From positions 33,026,116 to 33,090,115 of the forward strand of contig JACMZG010001913.1 of assembly GCA_018340805.1 (NCBI GenBank): a stretch of DNA of 64,000 bases. Reading direction: 5' to 3'. The stretch is from Microvelia longipes (lineage: Eukaryota; Arthropoda; Insecta; Hemiptera; Veliidae). The notes below the pieces were generated by a model. It was not told the origin of the DNA. It saw only the letters and a program-made list of their open reading frames with translations, and searched no databases. A program made the translations under genes and the position numbers. Of the stretch, positions 46,095 through 58,572 are shown one piece after another; the first letter of the stretch is position 1; the number at the start of each line of letters is the position of its first letter.

Positions 46095-49000
46095 CTGAAA
46101 AAAAAATGTTTAACATGTTATTAGACAATAGCCAAGTGTTAAAAAACAATTTTAAAATGATTTTTTGTTGCTTTGATCAGTTCTAACTCTCTTTTTGTAT
46201 AGATCAAAGATATATCAGTGCCTATATTATACCATTGGACAGCTCAAGCAGTCTCAAGAGGACTTATTGTAACTTAACTTGTCTGAGTATAACCTTCCTT
46301 GTATTGATTAACTTGAATAATTAATAGTTCATCTCACTGCCAACATTATAAATTATACCTCTTCATACTCCTTAACAATTTATTAGCACTATATTATGAG
46401 TGCCTCCCACATAGAGATATATTACTAGAGGGGGCATGGGCTACCTTAATACATTGAGAGGCTTGTAACATCTTTTAGGGGCTATCAGGGGCTCTGTGTA
46501 ACCTCATTGAAACCTACTCCAGAGAGGGTTAAGGTTATAATAAATCAATTGCATCTGCTTTTCACACAATGTTTGTTTTGTTTTGCATTTTAACCGTTTT
46601 TCTAAATTAGTAACTGAAATTTTGTACAGTTTATTAGATTATATTAATTCAACCAATAATGTCCCTCAACTATACTCGTTACGCTATATCTTTCGACATG
46701 GTCTCGTGACTAAAAATCACCTGGAAGGAAGAAAATGCAATGCTTGTAACACAGTAAAAGGAAAGATAAAAATCCCTACAGCTGCAAAGAGCCGATGTAG
46801 GATATTTTACCCATCCCACAGCACTTGTGAACTTAATCACTTCTTATCTTATCTCTTTTATTTCAAAACGAACTATTTTAAACTAGATTTTTTATCATTT
46901 CTTTTTACTTTAAACAGCGTCTCTCTTAATTTTGTTATTTCATAGCATTCTTGCTTACTCAATCTGAATTATGTTAAAATTTATTTTAACTTCTTATAAC
47001 CAGGAAAAGTATAACAATATAAGTATAATAACAATAAAATAGAATCATCAGTGATGTGCAGAGTGCTATTGGAATATCAAGGTGATCAATTTTGACCCAT
47101 AGGCCCTTTTAAAATAAGTTTTTGCTGTATAGCACTGTTCTTATTAGTTTAATTTAAAAAAAGTTAAATGACTCTTTTTATAAGTATTTTAAATTTGGTG
47201 TAATAGAACCAAATATATAAATGTTCAATTATTGTTGAAAATACAACAAAATTCTCTAATTTACACTCCAAAACAGATAAAAACCTTAAAATTGCAGAAG
47301 AACTTAGATGGAAAACTTAATGAATAACACAAAGTTCAGAGCACAAGTGAAAAGATGTTTAAATGGATCAGGACATGTGTGTTAAGAGCTCGCCTACCAC
47401 GGGGTTGTACTATAGTTGTCCTGTGACATCACCCGAGTACCTGTATGTACCTGCTTTTTTTTCCGAAGTCAGATGTCAAAAACGAAAGATATAGCGCATG
47501 GAGTATGGTAATATTTCTATGCCTCCCATACAACTGAACTTTGATTTAGGTCTGTTAACTGTACTATTATGAACTAAATCAGTCAAAAATACAAAAAAGT
47601 TTTGAAGATACAAATCTCCTACAATTTAATCAGATAAACTTAAAAAGGTACCATATATTTGGATAGTTTGACTATTGATAAATTATTCAATACTTATTTC
47701 ATCTATATCATACGTGTTGTTTATGACAGCAGCCTCATATTTTTTTCAAAACTCACTAAAAAGACCATTTATTCTGAAAACATTTCAATGAGTCATTTAA
47801 CAGCAAAAACTAATAGATGGTAATATCTATAATAACGAATGTGAAAAATGAACGAATGCAGAACTTACTGGAGAAGACAGTTCATCACTGGAAGAAGGCT
47901 GCAAATCAAATTCATTATCAGAAGTTATATCCTCGATATCTTCCATTATTTCTTCCTCTTCTTCTTGGCTCTCCTCATCATCAAGTAGTGGCAGGTGTTC
48001 TTCGATTTGATCATCCAAAAGTTCTTCAAAATTTTCATCAATCTGGTCTTCCGTGAGTTCCTCAAAATGTTCTTCAATTTGATCATCTAAGTTTTCATCT
48101 ATGGGTTCTTCAGGGTCTAAATTGTCATCGATATGATCGTCTAATTGTTCTTCAATATCGTCCTTGTAACATGTAGGTTGGTAGGAGTCATTGGATTCAT
48201 GCTTGTAAAACTCTAAACTTCCTTCTCTGTTTTCTTCAAAGAAGACAGAGGCAACGTTATGAGACTGTTCCTTACTTGCTCCCCATAATCTTTTATCTAA
48301 AATAACAAAAAAATTTTAAGGTTTTTAAAAATAATTTATATATTAATAAATAATATTAAATAATTCATGATTGTGAAGAGCTGACCGAGAAGTGAAACAT
48401 TAGAGTGTACTTTAAAAAGTAAGACAAATAAAAAATTAACCTGTTACGTCATTAATGTAATAAAGAATGAAAACATCCTAAAAGTATCATAAAATATTAT
48501 TCCATAGTTACTATATAAATAAAATGTTTCACCTAGCAGCGTTACCCATTATTTACTTATTTAAAACTAACGAGTTTCGCAAAACATAAATAGTTGACAC
48601 AATACAATTGAGCTAAAGGCATCAAGAAAATGTAACAAGCAAATGAGCTATGCTACATCTGGGAACTGTTCCATCATTCATCATAATTGATGACGCAACA
48701 TAATGTCATAAAGTAAAGTATTTAGCAGAAACCAGGGGTGTTACTAACAGTAGTTAAGTAGTAACTAATTAAGTAGTACTAATTAAGTAGTTACCAATAA
48801 CCATCATTATGCTTCGCTTGCAAAACTGTTAACGTTAGATACTACCAAGTTTTGAATAAAATGAAATCGTAACAAGCAACAAGCTATGCTACACACAGTT
48901 ATAGACCTGGGAACTGTTTCATCATTCGACATTAGTGGTAAAGTCATGTCCCACCCCTGTGATAAGCCACTCCAGGGATTTATAATATAAAAGGACAATG

Positions 49001-52000
49001 TCCCACTCTATTAAATTTTGCAGAATCAGCTACCCTCAGTACTTGATGTTGTGGCTGATTCTTGCATCTTCAACTTGGAGTAAATATAACCAATTTAATT
49101 TTAATTAAAGAGTCAATCCATATAAAGTGTCCCCAAAAAATAGATAAAGTTACTCAAAAAAAAAAAATACATTTTGATAATTATTTTGCTATAGATACCC
49201 ATACCTATGGTGAGTGAAAAATGGCCAATATTTATTTTTTTAGTGATTTTTGACCTTCAGATAAGTAGCTGATATTTGGTTCATGTTTGTACTACAGCAA
49301 ACATATGAACGGATTTGTTCAAAGCAAGCTTTAAGCTACATTTGGTCCTTTGACACTTTTACTCTATGACTGTTCCTTTGGGTCATAAATTTGAGGTTTT
49401 CTTAAAGATATATCAAAATTTTAACATTTTTTTATAATATGAATAATCCTAAATTAAGAGCTCCCAATTTTTTAGGAGTTACTTACTTTAAGACAAACAA
49501 TCAACAAAATTTTCAACGCTTTAATATAATTAGTTTATGAGCTATGATTTTTTGAAAATCCATATTCTTAAATTTTTGACCTTTAATATCTCCCTTGGAC
49601 ATATATACTAAGGGCCAAATCTAGCTCAAAGTTTGATTTGAACAGATCGGTTCATATTTTAGCACAAACGATAACCAGGTATAAGCTGCATACATGAAGG
49701 TCAAAAATAAAGTTTTAGGGTCTGGGGACCATAATAGTGACAATAAAAAAATAAATATTGGTCATTTTTCACTCACCATAGGTATGGGTATCAATAGCAA
49801 AATAATTATCTAAATGTATTTTTTTCGAGCATCCAAGTCTGGGACATTTGATATGGATTGACCCTAAACATATTACTTGATGCAGAATTCAACACTGCTG
49901 TGTGAGAACTTTTATAAATTTACTAAAATAAAATTTTATTTTCTAAAAATATAAAATTTTATTTACTAAAAATAAAAACTATAAAATTAAATATTTTGTG
50001 ATTAGAGGTGAGGAAATTTTAAGGTATTAACCTGCCGATCTAAAAGGTCTAATAATGGTAGGATTCTCAGAGTTGGATGAATTTCTAGGAGGACTTGAAC
50101 TATTCTCACTTGCTCCTTGCTCGTCAGTCTTACTATCAGTTTTTGAAGATTCAGTAAGAGAATTCTTTCTCTCTTTCTTGTCACCTATAAAACAAAGATT
50201 TTAATATGAATATTTAATGTTTTAGGAAGACGGATTCTGAATATAAACTCATAGATTTACGAATATAACCAGGTAATACATTTCTGAGAGCATTTGACCC
50301 ATTTTCTATGTTTTATTTAGCAACTCATTTTCTAAATGTTATTTATTCCTTAAATTCTCCAAACTCTCTAATATCACAATATTAATGACCTCCTTCACAG
50401 TGGCCTTCATTGGTAATATGCTTATAAAATCTGCTATTTTTTTTTCCTGTCCTTAACATATCCATCAATACAAAGTCTTTCAGTCTGTCCTGTATTATGA
50501 ACTATATCCAACACATTTTTAAATGTAAACTTCAAAATTATAAGTCATGAACGCTATTGAGCATAAAGTTTTGACTTTATGCTGTACTTTATGACTTTAT
50601 AGGCCCGTCTACAATCTTAAGTTAAGTTAAGAAGAATTGAAGAAGTGAAGAATTCTTCAAAATCTCTTTTTCTTCTTAAATAATTCTTTTTCCCGCTCTT
50701 TTGACTTAAGAAAACCATAAAAATGGTTTTTCATAAGTTTCTTAAAGAAGAATGTACAACGTTATCTGTTTTGAATGATTACATATTTTGTAAACGATGT
50801 GATGTGATTGTTTTGATAGTTGTTTGTTTGAATATGTGATTGCTTTGTTGTTTTAATATTTTTTTTATATAATATATATTTTTCTTTTTATTTTTGAATT
50901 ATATAGTTTTTGAAATGGATGAGGTTCCTACGTCTGTAGACATACTAGAGATAAGGAAAATAACGCTCCCAACAATTACCTCATCCATTTTGATTTTATT
51001 TATTATTAAAATAAATAAAATACGGTCAATTTTAGAAGTAAAGTAAAAAATATTTGCAAAAAGTCTTTAAAAAATGGAAGAAAGACCATTGAAAAAAGCA
51101 ATGTTTATTTAAAATTGTTAAAAATTGTTATTGAGCTCTGCTCGTTGTTACCATAAATAAATAATAAATGTGTGTAACGGTAGAAAGAAAAGTAGTTTAT
51201 TATTTATTTTATTAGTAGTTTATGTTTATTTAAATTGTTATTGAGCTCTGCTCGTTGTTACAATAAATAAATAAATAAAATGTGTGTAGACGGTAGGAAG
51301 AAAAGTAGTCTAAATACAGCTATATGTGTAATTGTAACTTTAAAACTTGACTTAACAACTCAGAGGTTGTAGACGTGTTTACGGATCTCTTAAGTCTAAA
51401 GAGCGGGAATTTCAAAATAGTTTGTTTTAAGTGAGAAATTCTTCACTTCTTCGATTCTTCCTGAGGAATTCTTTACTTCTTCGATTCTTCCTGAGGAATT
51501 CTTCACTTCTTCCTAACTTAACTTAAGGTTGTAGACGGGCCTTTTGACATACTGGTTTGCCAGTATGTATTTTTGTAGGCACTGAAGATGGCTGTTAACA
51601 GCCAAGAGCCGACTCTGTAAACATAATTGAGTGGTTTGTGTATATTTCATGATTCAATACACTCTATTCAGAGAATTTCGAAACATAAAACCTTTATTTG
51701 ATCTTATAAGAAAAATACAAATTATGTAAATGACCAAGCGAATAATATAATTTTTATCAAATTATAGCAATTGCCAAACATTTTGTACCAAACAACTACA
51801 AATTATCAAGACCTTAACAGTATTTCAAATAGTCTAAATTTAAAAATATAAGTTAAGACTGGTTACCCTTGTGACTAGTAATGTGATGGGAGGACGCAAG
51901 CTGAGCTGAGTACTGCGGGTACAGCTTGGCCTGAACTTCTTGTCTAGAAACTCCGTAGTCAAAACCAACTAAGGCAGATCTCATTTGCTTCCACATTTGA

Positions 52001-55000
52001 ACGTAAATACGACCGTTGATATACTGACATCAAACCGATAACATTAAATTTAATAATAAATAAATTTAATTTTAAATAATTAAATTTAAATTACCTTACC
52101 CCCAATCCCTACACCTCTTACTTTTCCTCATTTACATTTGTATGTGTCTGTTATCATTGTAGCTCTGAGTGTGTTAATGCTACAGAGTTGAAACTTGGTA
52201 CAAAAATCAATCTTTAGGCCTAGTTGTGCAATCCAGATTTCTTTCATGACATCATTAACCGGCATTTATGACTCAACAAAAATGTTGAAAATTATAAACC
52301 ATGGAAAAATGTTTCTATTGATTTAAAATTTAGCCATATATAAGAAAAATTAAAGTGCCCAGTTTCATCTTATTATCAGCATTAGTTCAATTTTTATCAA
52401 TAAACAATTGATGTGTCCTATGTATGTAATGTATGCATGTATTGATGTGTATTTGTAATCCTGTTGTTATTTCATTTCTACAGGGAAATGTATGGTACTT
52501 TATTCTTTTGTCATTTATTTTGTCAATTTCTTTTCTTTCTTTTTCTTTTTAAATTTAACATAAGTTTTATTTTTTGTTTTATCTTGTAATAATGAAAAAG
52601 AAACTCAAGTTTTGGCTCTGGTACAATTCAGAATCAAAGAAACAAAATACTCAATGTGTTTCATTATTAATATCTCTAACAAAACTATTAACAAAATATT
52701 TAAAAAAATATATAACAAGTATAAAAATTTTTGTAGAAACATAACAACTAGGTCTTATTAACATCTATTTAAAAAAATAATAAATAAATTTTTATAATTT
52801 ATGGATCTCTATCTGTCCTCAAATAACCCCCATTATCTGTCAATCGCATTTCCAAATAAATGGAATTCAATGGCCTAATAGTGAAACGTAGTTAGAGACA
52901 TTTTCAGTCATCCTTTAGTATTAACAACAGAAGTTGCGAGACCAACTAAAAATTAACTTACAAGGTCCATCAAACTGATTATGCTATTTAGATCATAACG
53001 AGTGATGGAAGCACTCTAAATACTTACCCTAATATTACAAGCAGTGCAAAGTTTTGGAGGGGTAACAGAATGACATACACAGCTACAGGATGAGTCCCCA
53101 GGGCAAGATCTCTCCGATACATCACACCTGGGGATGTAAACTTGTTCAAATTCTACGTTATCTGATACATCTGACACTTCTTCAAACTCATTCAGATCCC
53201 TGAAAAAGTTTATTGATTAAGAGCCAATAACAATGCAACTTTTTTTGCTAAAAATACATAGGTCATTAATATACATTAGGGCCAATCCATATCAAGGGGT
53301 CCAAAAAAGTTGCTGGAAAAAATAAAACTCGATGACATTTTTTTTAAGTGATTTACCCAGGTAAGGGTAGGTCAAAACCAGTAATATTTTTTCCAATGAC
53401 TTATCATCTTTTATTAGCACATTTTAGTGCTACTGATGCCTAATATCAGCAATTTTTAGGGTAAATATCTCCATACTGAATTGAGCTAAATTGATGAAAC
53501 AAGCTGCGTTGTTTATAGCACATTTTTAACTACGTACGCTTTGGTAAAATAATTAATATTTCTGGACAAATTTTTTAGTTTAAAAATAGATTTTTCTTTG
53601 GCCCCTCTGACAAAGTAGGTTTTAGTGGAAGTCTCTTTAAGTTGTGTGAAACATCGCCACTTCTGGGATTGGTCCCCCCCCCCTACAAGTTCAGGCAGGC
53701 TAAAGACCTGGTCCCATGATATAAACATGCCTGGTTTAGATAGGGAAATGCAAAATATTAAATCTACAAAATAAAAATGCAAATCATACTTGACTGGAGG
53801 TTTACTGGAGCCAAATAACTGACTAATGGAGTTAACTAAATTCCCCTGGTGTCCCTTAAATAAAGGTCTCAAGGCACTCTCTATATCAGTAAGTTTGACT
53901 GAAGATAAGTTTGATAAGCTCTCCAAAACATTTAACATCTTGCTAAAGTGGTTACTCTGGAAAAAGGTGCAAAATATAAATAAACATTGATATCTATAGA
54001 TAACCATTTGAAATTAAACACACATGTTTCGCTGCTACAGAAATCAGATTTTTTCAGATACCTAGAATTCGACACTTGCACTTAGATTCATTTAAATTGG
54101 TTAGACTGTAAGACTAATCACAGAAGAAATTTCCATCCACACCAAATTTTTACTTTTCCTCATTTATACCAAAGTAGGCATAGAGATATATATTTGATGG
54201 AGCATAGCTTATCTCAATACATTGAGATGTCAAAACATCATTTTCAGGGGCTCTGTGTAACCTCAATGAAACCTCCTTCAAGAGTGAGTTAAGGTTATAA
54301 CAAATAAATTATTTTTCGGCTTCCCGTACAGTGTTCGTGTTTTGATTTGTATTTTTAACGTTCTATTAAATAAGTTATTGTAATTTATTACTGATTATTT
54401 GATAATATTAACATTTTCCTTAAGGGCTCCTTAAGGAAATTAAATTAAATCTAAATTTATAAACGAAGGTGTTCAGGTTACTTTTTCGATGTTTCAAATT
54501 TTAAATTATAGGGTAATTTAAATTTTAGTAATAATATCTCTATGATAGTGGGTATATAGGAAAAGTATTGTGTTTGCAAAAATTACTCTAAGTAATTTAC
54601 ACATTGGTACTAAACTATCTACAAATAGAGTATAAAAACAGACTATACTGACTTTGTCAAGTCTTGGAATAATGGCCTCATGAGTTGATTTATTTAACTT
54701 TTCCTCATTTATACTAGAAATGTAGAAGAAAATTATTGTGTTTCCACTAAAATTACGAAAATGAGGATTCACATGAATTATCTGTTTTAAGACCTTCGCA
54801 GTAGTTTTTACCTGTGTGTTTATGTACCTACCTCGTACTAACCTATGTAATTTACCTTGCAGTGTGTGTGTGTGTGTGTATGTCTAGGTATGCAAATTTA
54901 TCTTTAGGTCTAGCAGTGCTATACGAAAAATATTTTTTTATGAAGTCAATAATGACTTAACAAAAGTTTGAAAATACATAAAACGTGTCAAAATGTTTTG

Positions 55001-56825
55001 ATGAAGATAAAATTTAGCACACAAGTAGTTATATATAATACCTTGATAATGAAGTTTCACCTCATTATCAGCATCACAATTTATTGTTTAGTTTAAAAAT
55101 CCCCAAGGTCATAAGCATTCTGGGGATTGACCAATCAGAGAAGCCGCTGTCAACCCCTCACTTGAAAAGAGAATAAAATCCCAACCACTGTAGGGAAATA
55201 ACCTTCTTCTGATAATAATCTGATTTGATTACATAATTTTTTCCCGCTCCTTTCTTGCAGAGATTTTTTTTTCTTTAGAATCGGCGGTGCCTTAACAGAC
55301 TTGTCAAGATTTTTAAAGTAGTCGATAGACTGTAGTTCAATTTTTATCAAAACTATTAGCTTTTTAAACAATAGTTAAAAATAAAAAAATTCAATGGAGG
55401 TTAAATTGCTGCAGGGAATAAAACATGTGTTTACACTGTGTGAGGATGAGCGAAACGAGTTCAGAGTAGCATATGCGTAGTGAATTCCATGTGGCGAGGA
55501 AAAGTTACGAGGTACCCAGTACCCAACTTTTTCATCTAGGTTGAGCTCAAAGGCATCATAGTAAATCTAAAATTAAAGGTTAACTCTGAAGACTTACATC
55601 AATAGAATTAAATAATGACCAAGCTTTTGTCATAAAGTTGCTTTCATCCAATTTCCCCAGTTTCCTAGCGGTTTGAGGTCTAATGAATGAAATAAAGCCA
55701 TCAGCTAATTCAGCCTTGTTCTCCGAGTGAAAGACCTCTACCACATTCCGGTACAAAGCCACTTCATCTCGATCTGCTAGTGACTGACTTTCATATTCAA
55801 CTAATATCATAATGAATTTCTTAAATCCTTCACAACTTAGCGATTTTTCTATTCTGTTAAAATATGTTTCAGCTAAATCTAAACCAAATAGAAATACAGA
55901 AATTAATTCAAAAGGAATAATTTTAGACATTAAACTTGTTATAATATTGTATTTATATCTCATTTCTTTATTGAAACTTGGTCTGCAGATTTACTATTTT
56001 GGTTGTTAATAATTATTCATAACCAACTCACAACCAACTATTATTACTCAATAGTATCAGTCCTACAGGTACTACCTGAAGTTGTCACACTAAACTGTAA
56101 AACACAGAGTAAAGTCTGGGTTCGACCCAGGAACCTCTAGAAAAGAACAGATCAGCTTTCCAAGGAGTAAGAAAACCCTAACAGAAATTATCCACTTTTC
56201 TAGAAAGTAGAATAGAATTTTATTTAGAGCAATTTATTTATGTATTAATTTATACATTAGGTTTCAATACTTTTCAAAATGAAGCTGATGCACAGCAAGA
56301 TGACCACTAGAATTCTAATAAGCAGCAAAATCGAACATCTGGTCGATATACTTCATATCGCTACATACTTATGAGTGATCTATTATCTATTTCAATTTAT
56401 TGTTGTATATTTATTTTATTGTATTAATGTTCTGTTGTATTACTGATAATTGTATTTGGTTTTATTACATACTTTAACACTATTTTAGCCACTTCTATCA
56501 ATATGTATTAAAAAATAAACTGACATTTTACTATTACCTATGTTTCAAACATACTAAGGAACGTAAACAAGATTATTGCATCTGTAGCAGGGTGAAGCAA
56601 AAGCATACGGAGCAGCTTCATTTTGGAAAGTGTTGTATGTTTCAATTAAGACCAAATAAACACCAACTCACAATTAGCTGAATCATGAAGATTTTTACAC
56701 CCAGGACCAGATTCAAGTCTACGCCTTTTCTTGATATTACCACTTGCATTTGCATGATGAGATTGAGTATTGAGGCACCTCTTGTTGGACTGATTTAACT
56801 CAGGATCACTGTGAACCACTTCCAT
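46017..56825 (-). CDS. PAH-domain nuclear protein, GON4L/mute-like (529 aa)
   Basis: Eight coding exons in continuous phase with ATG at 56825 and TAA at 46017-46019: 56672-56825, 55598-55878, 53790-53956, 53028-53199, 51867-52023, 50032-50184, 47869-48296, 46017-46094. Seen: a basic NKKRRR-like NLS segment (KKRRR, residues 32-36), an alpha-helical PAH-like region (53-145: AETYFNRIEKS, LVEYESQS, FISFIRPQTARKLG), a second helical segment (146-200), a cysteine cluster (residues 226-255: C, C, CSCVCH, C, C) followed by YINGRIYVQ, a Ser/Thr-rich linker, and a strongly acidic tail. Known: PAH repeats bind transcription factors in Sin3 and are found in GON4L/YARP/mute proteins, chromatin co-repressors. 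The protein is much shorter than GON4L, so orthology is a guess; it may be a paralogue or another PAH protein. Confidence 0.75.
46400..46620 (+). repeat. Dispersed repeat pair (GGGGCTCTGTGTAACCTC), copy 1
   Basis: catagagatatat, caatacattgagagg-type, aggggctctgtgtaacctca and gagttaaggttataa blocks recur at 54175-54390 in the same orientation, both in introns of or next to the PAH-protein gene. The ORF 46583-46945 starts within it; no known protein. Confidence 0.55.
47869..48296 (-). CDS. PAH-protein exon 7, acidic
   Basis: Acceptor ttattttag, donor gtaagt. 142 codons. About 60 residues are quasi-repeats of the DQIDENFEELLDDQIEEH type, followed by EESQEEEEEIMEDIED: a strongly acidic, probably helical or disordered tail. 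Confidence 0.82.
48555..48960. repeat. Fragments of the hammerhead-element family without the ribozyme
   Basis: cgagtttcgcaaaacataaa, aatgtaacaagcaaatgagc and gctacatctgggaactgttcc match the 2165-2435 element; a second piece (48840-48960) follows. The central hammerhead block is missing. Confidence 0.55.
49109..49865. mobile_element. 757-bp inverted-repeat element with AGGGTCAATCCATAT ends
   Basis: Left AGAGTCAATCCATATaaagt and right atatGGATTGACCCT pair; the inner arms pair for about 150 bp (catacctatggtgagtgaaaaa versus its complement). It lies in the intron between exons 6 and 7 of the PAH-protein gene. No transposase ORF. Confidence 0.7.
50032..50184 (-). CDS. PAH-protein exon 6 (DKKERKNSLTES ... 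RPFRSA)
   Basis: Acceptor gttttatag, donor gttaat. 50 codons, Ser/Thr/Asn-rich, likely disordered. Confidence 0.8.
50601..51541. mobile_element. ~940-bp TIR element (GGCCCGTCTACAA ends)
   Basis: GGCCCGTCTACAATCTTAAG at the left and its near-complement at the right (cttaaggttgtagacgggcc) form about 30-bp TIRs that continue into subterminal ttcttcacttcttc repeats. The interior has two copies of ttattgagctctgctcgttg. It resembles PIF/Harbinger MITEs in layout, but the target duplication is unclear. Confidence 0.6.
51555..51660 (+). repeat. Fragment with hammerhead-like stem (CTGAAGA-T-GGCTG/CAGCC)
   Basis: ttgtaggcactgaagatggc then tgttaacagccaagagccga: same order as in the fold-back elements, with a perfect 5-bp stem and an AGAG-ccga-CTCT second hairpin, but GAAA is replaced by CAAG. 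It abuts the TIR element. Confidence 0.4.
51867..52023 (-). CDS. PAH-protein exon 5 (YINGRIYVQMWKQM ... SHK)
   Basis: Acceptor ttgatgtcag, donor gtaacc; 52 codons plus one base. The sequence directly continues the cysteine cluster. Confidence 0.82.
53028..53199 (-). CDS. PAH-protein exon 4, cysteine cluster
   Basis: Acceptor aactttttcag, donor gtaagt. 57 codons: an acidic start (NEFEEVSDVSDNVEFE), then CPGDSSCSCVCH and CTAC, a probable zinc-binding or disulphide-free cysteine knuckle in a nuclear protein. Confidence 0.82.
53278..53430 (+). repeat. Single end of the AGGGTCAATCC element family
   Basis: AGGGCCAATCCATATCAAGG opens the block; no matching inverted end is found within 1 kb, so it is a solo or truncated copy. 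Confidence 0.45.
53790..53956 (-). CDS. PAH-protein exon 3 (SNHFSKMLNVL ... GSSKPPV)
   Basis: Acceptor cctttttccag, donor gtatga. 55 codons: SKMLNVLESLSNLSSV and SALRPLFKGHQGNLVNSISQLF, a second PAH-like helical pair. Confidence 0.82.
54175..54390 (+). repeat. Dispersed repeat pair (GGGGCTCTGTGTAACCTC), copy 2
   Basis: Matches 46400-46620; here it interrupts a TACTTTTCC-family repeat (tttttacttttcctcatttataccaaagtaggcat / later ggtatataggaaaagtattg at 54550). Confidence 0.55.
55086..55335. mobile_element. MITE copy related to 8427-9106, without the nested insertion
   Basis: attgtttagtttaaaaatcc at the left and gatttttaaagtagtcgata + gactgtag at the right are diverged ends of the same element. 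Interior blocks (accaatcagagaagccgctg) agree. It preserves the empty site of the 8708-8986 insertion. Confidence 0.65.
55430..55535 (-). repeat. Dispersed repeat (GGTACC family)
   Basis: gtgtgaggatgagcgaaacg and gaggaaaagttacgaggtac match the family, reversed relative to 21940-22150. Confidence 0.5.
55598..55878 (-). CDS. PAH-protein exon 2 (LAETYFNRIEK ... FNSID)
   Basis: Acceptor atttggtttag, donor gtaagt. 93 codons holding the PAH-like helices, EALYR..-type loop and FISFIRPQTARKLGKL, which resembles the FLxPxxA motif of PAH domains. Confidence 0.85.
56672..56825 (-). CDS. PAH-protein exon 1 (MEVVHSDPEL ... DSAN)
   Basis: ATG at 56825; donor gtgagt. An acceptor-like tttattcag at 56837 suggests a 5' UTR exon farther upstream. 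Contains KKRRRLES. Confidence 0.75.
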
Positions 56826-57868
56826 ATTCGTTAAACTGAATAAAACTTTTTTTCTAATTAAAGATTTGAGGGGGTTTTTTGGGCTAGTCTCATCAACGGT
56901 GTAAAAACCCTACCTTGTAACTGTATGACTGAACCATCGATGCTGTTAAATGTGCTTTTGTTAACAATAAACTTCACTCATTTTATAAAAATCAAGTCAT
57001 TTTACAATTGAAAGTTCTATAATCAGCCATTCTTTGTATAAATATCGAGTAAAACTCGATAAATCGTTTTTGAAAATCCGCACTAGAATTTTAAGGGAGT
57101 GGGATCACTTGTTATTTTATTCCACTTTAGTTTATATCAACAGATCAAGTGGAGCGGTATGTATGTGATAAAGTTATAGAGTGAACGAAAATTGTGACTT
57201 GCATTAGTTACACAAAATTCATGGTTGATAAAACAATCCCAGTTCGAAAAGCATTAAGTAAATAAGCAAATGATCTATAGTTAGTCAGGCAAAGACTGAC
57301 TACTGCCATTCATAACTGTAACTCACACTCACCTTCCATAAGAAAACCAAAATAAAATTAAGTAAAAAATTAAAGGTCTAGTTGTAAATATAGATTTGTG
57401 ACAAAATCATAAGTCAATGAAGCTTATTAATTTTAAACTTTAATACATTAGTAAATAAAAAAATTCAGAACAATCACAACGTAAACAAACAAACAGCTGA
57501 TGGCAAAAACTTTTCTTCTCACCACGGTGTGTAACTTTATCCATCAGGTACTCATCTGATGTTTTTACATGATATTTTATCTGGTGAGTGGTGGGGGAAA
57601 CAAATCAGGTAAAACATCAGATGAATAAAGTTACACTTATCGCGCCCTATTTCAAGATTTTTCAGGTTATGCTGTATTGTTTTTGTTGTTACTTGTCGTG
57701 GTTTGTTTTTAGTACATTTTTTAAGTTTTAATTTGTCTGATGTGATTACAAATAGACATATAAAACATATGAAATCAAGAAGATTTATATTATCGGAAGA
57801 AAACAAGTGTGGTTTGTTCAATTTTTTCTGAAATAAATACGGTAGTCAAATCTAATGTTTTTGTGTAC
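56826..57868. other. 5' flank of the PAH-protein gene
   Basis: May hold a 5' UTR exon and promoter; none can be assigned. AT-rich, with a small inverted repeat of atctgatg near 57555-57620. Confidence 0.4.
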
Positions 57869-58531
57869 ATTTTGCACTCGTTTATTTCTGGTGTTTTTGT
57901 ACTATTATTGACTTCTTTTAAGATAATATCTTATATTATTTGTATTCAACGACAAAGGTAATTTCTTTATACTGAAAGAAGTATGTATATCAGCATTTGT
58001 GATATGGAAAATTAGTAACTTCGTAGATAAGCTGCTCAAGTCACTTCTGTGCTTTGTTGCCGTGCATAATTTAAGTGAAATGTCAATATCTTCTATTCAT
58101 TTTTATAATCTAGAAGACGTTCATCCTAGATTTTGGTTAACTGATAAAGGATGCATAGAGACATTGGCACAAGTTGAATGAACTTCATGCATAAATAAGT
58201 ACTGTTGTAAGATGTCAATTTAGTACGTTCACACACACTTTAGATCTGCATATCGTATAGAGTATGATCTCTCAATACGATAATTCAAGCTGTATGAACC
58301 ATGCGGAGGGGATCCGATCGCATACGCTAGAACTAGGGAGATGGAATCTAAATGTCATTTACTCAATTTATGTTAAAAACCAAATAATTCGTCAATCCAA
58401 TTTGACCAATTTCGTCAACTGTGCAAGAGACACCTAGGAAATTAACAAGCAAAATGCAATGCTACATCTGGGATTTGTTCCATCATTTGACATTTGTCTT
58501 CATTGATGGCTCCACCTAATGTCATGTCCCA

Positions 58532-58572
58532 CTCTGTTTCGTTACGTCTAACAATTCAGGGCACCGACAGAG
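58532..58572 (-). ncRNA. Hammerhead ribozyme motif, copy C (core damaged)
   Basis: On the minus strand: CTCTGTC, GGTGCC, CTGAATT (invariant GA of the core lost), GTTA-gacg-TAAC, GAAA, CAGAG. Stem II and stem III are intact; the core changes should abolish cleavage. Confidence 0.45.

Noticed and set aside
46583..46945. 120-codon plus-strand ORF
   Set aside because: Starts within a dispersed repeat and runs through AT-rich intergenic or intronic DNA; no family resemblance.
47043..47060. TCATCAG in the PAH-gene 3' intron
   Set aside because: No stem or GAAA follows.
56095..56170. B-box-like ggttcgaccc suggesting a tRNA or SINE
   Set aside because: No A box at a suitable distance and no cloverleaf.
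57999..58181. 60-codon ORF in the left arm of the large fold-back
   Set aside because: Not recognisable as a transposase or RT; the mirrored arm does not preserve it clearly.
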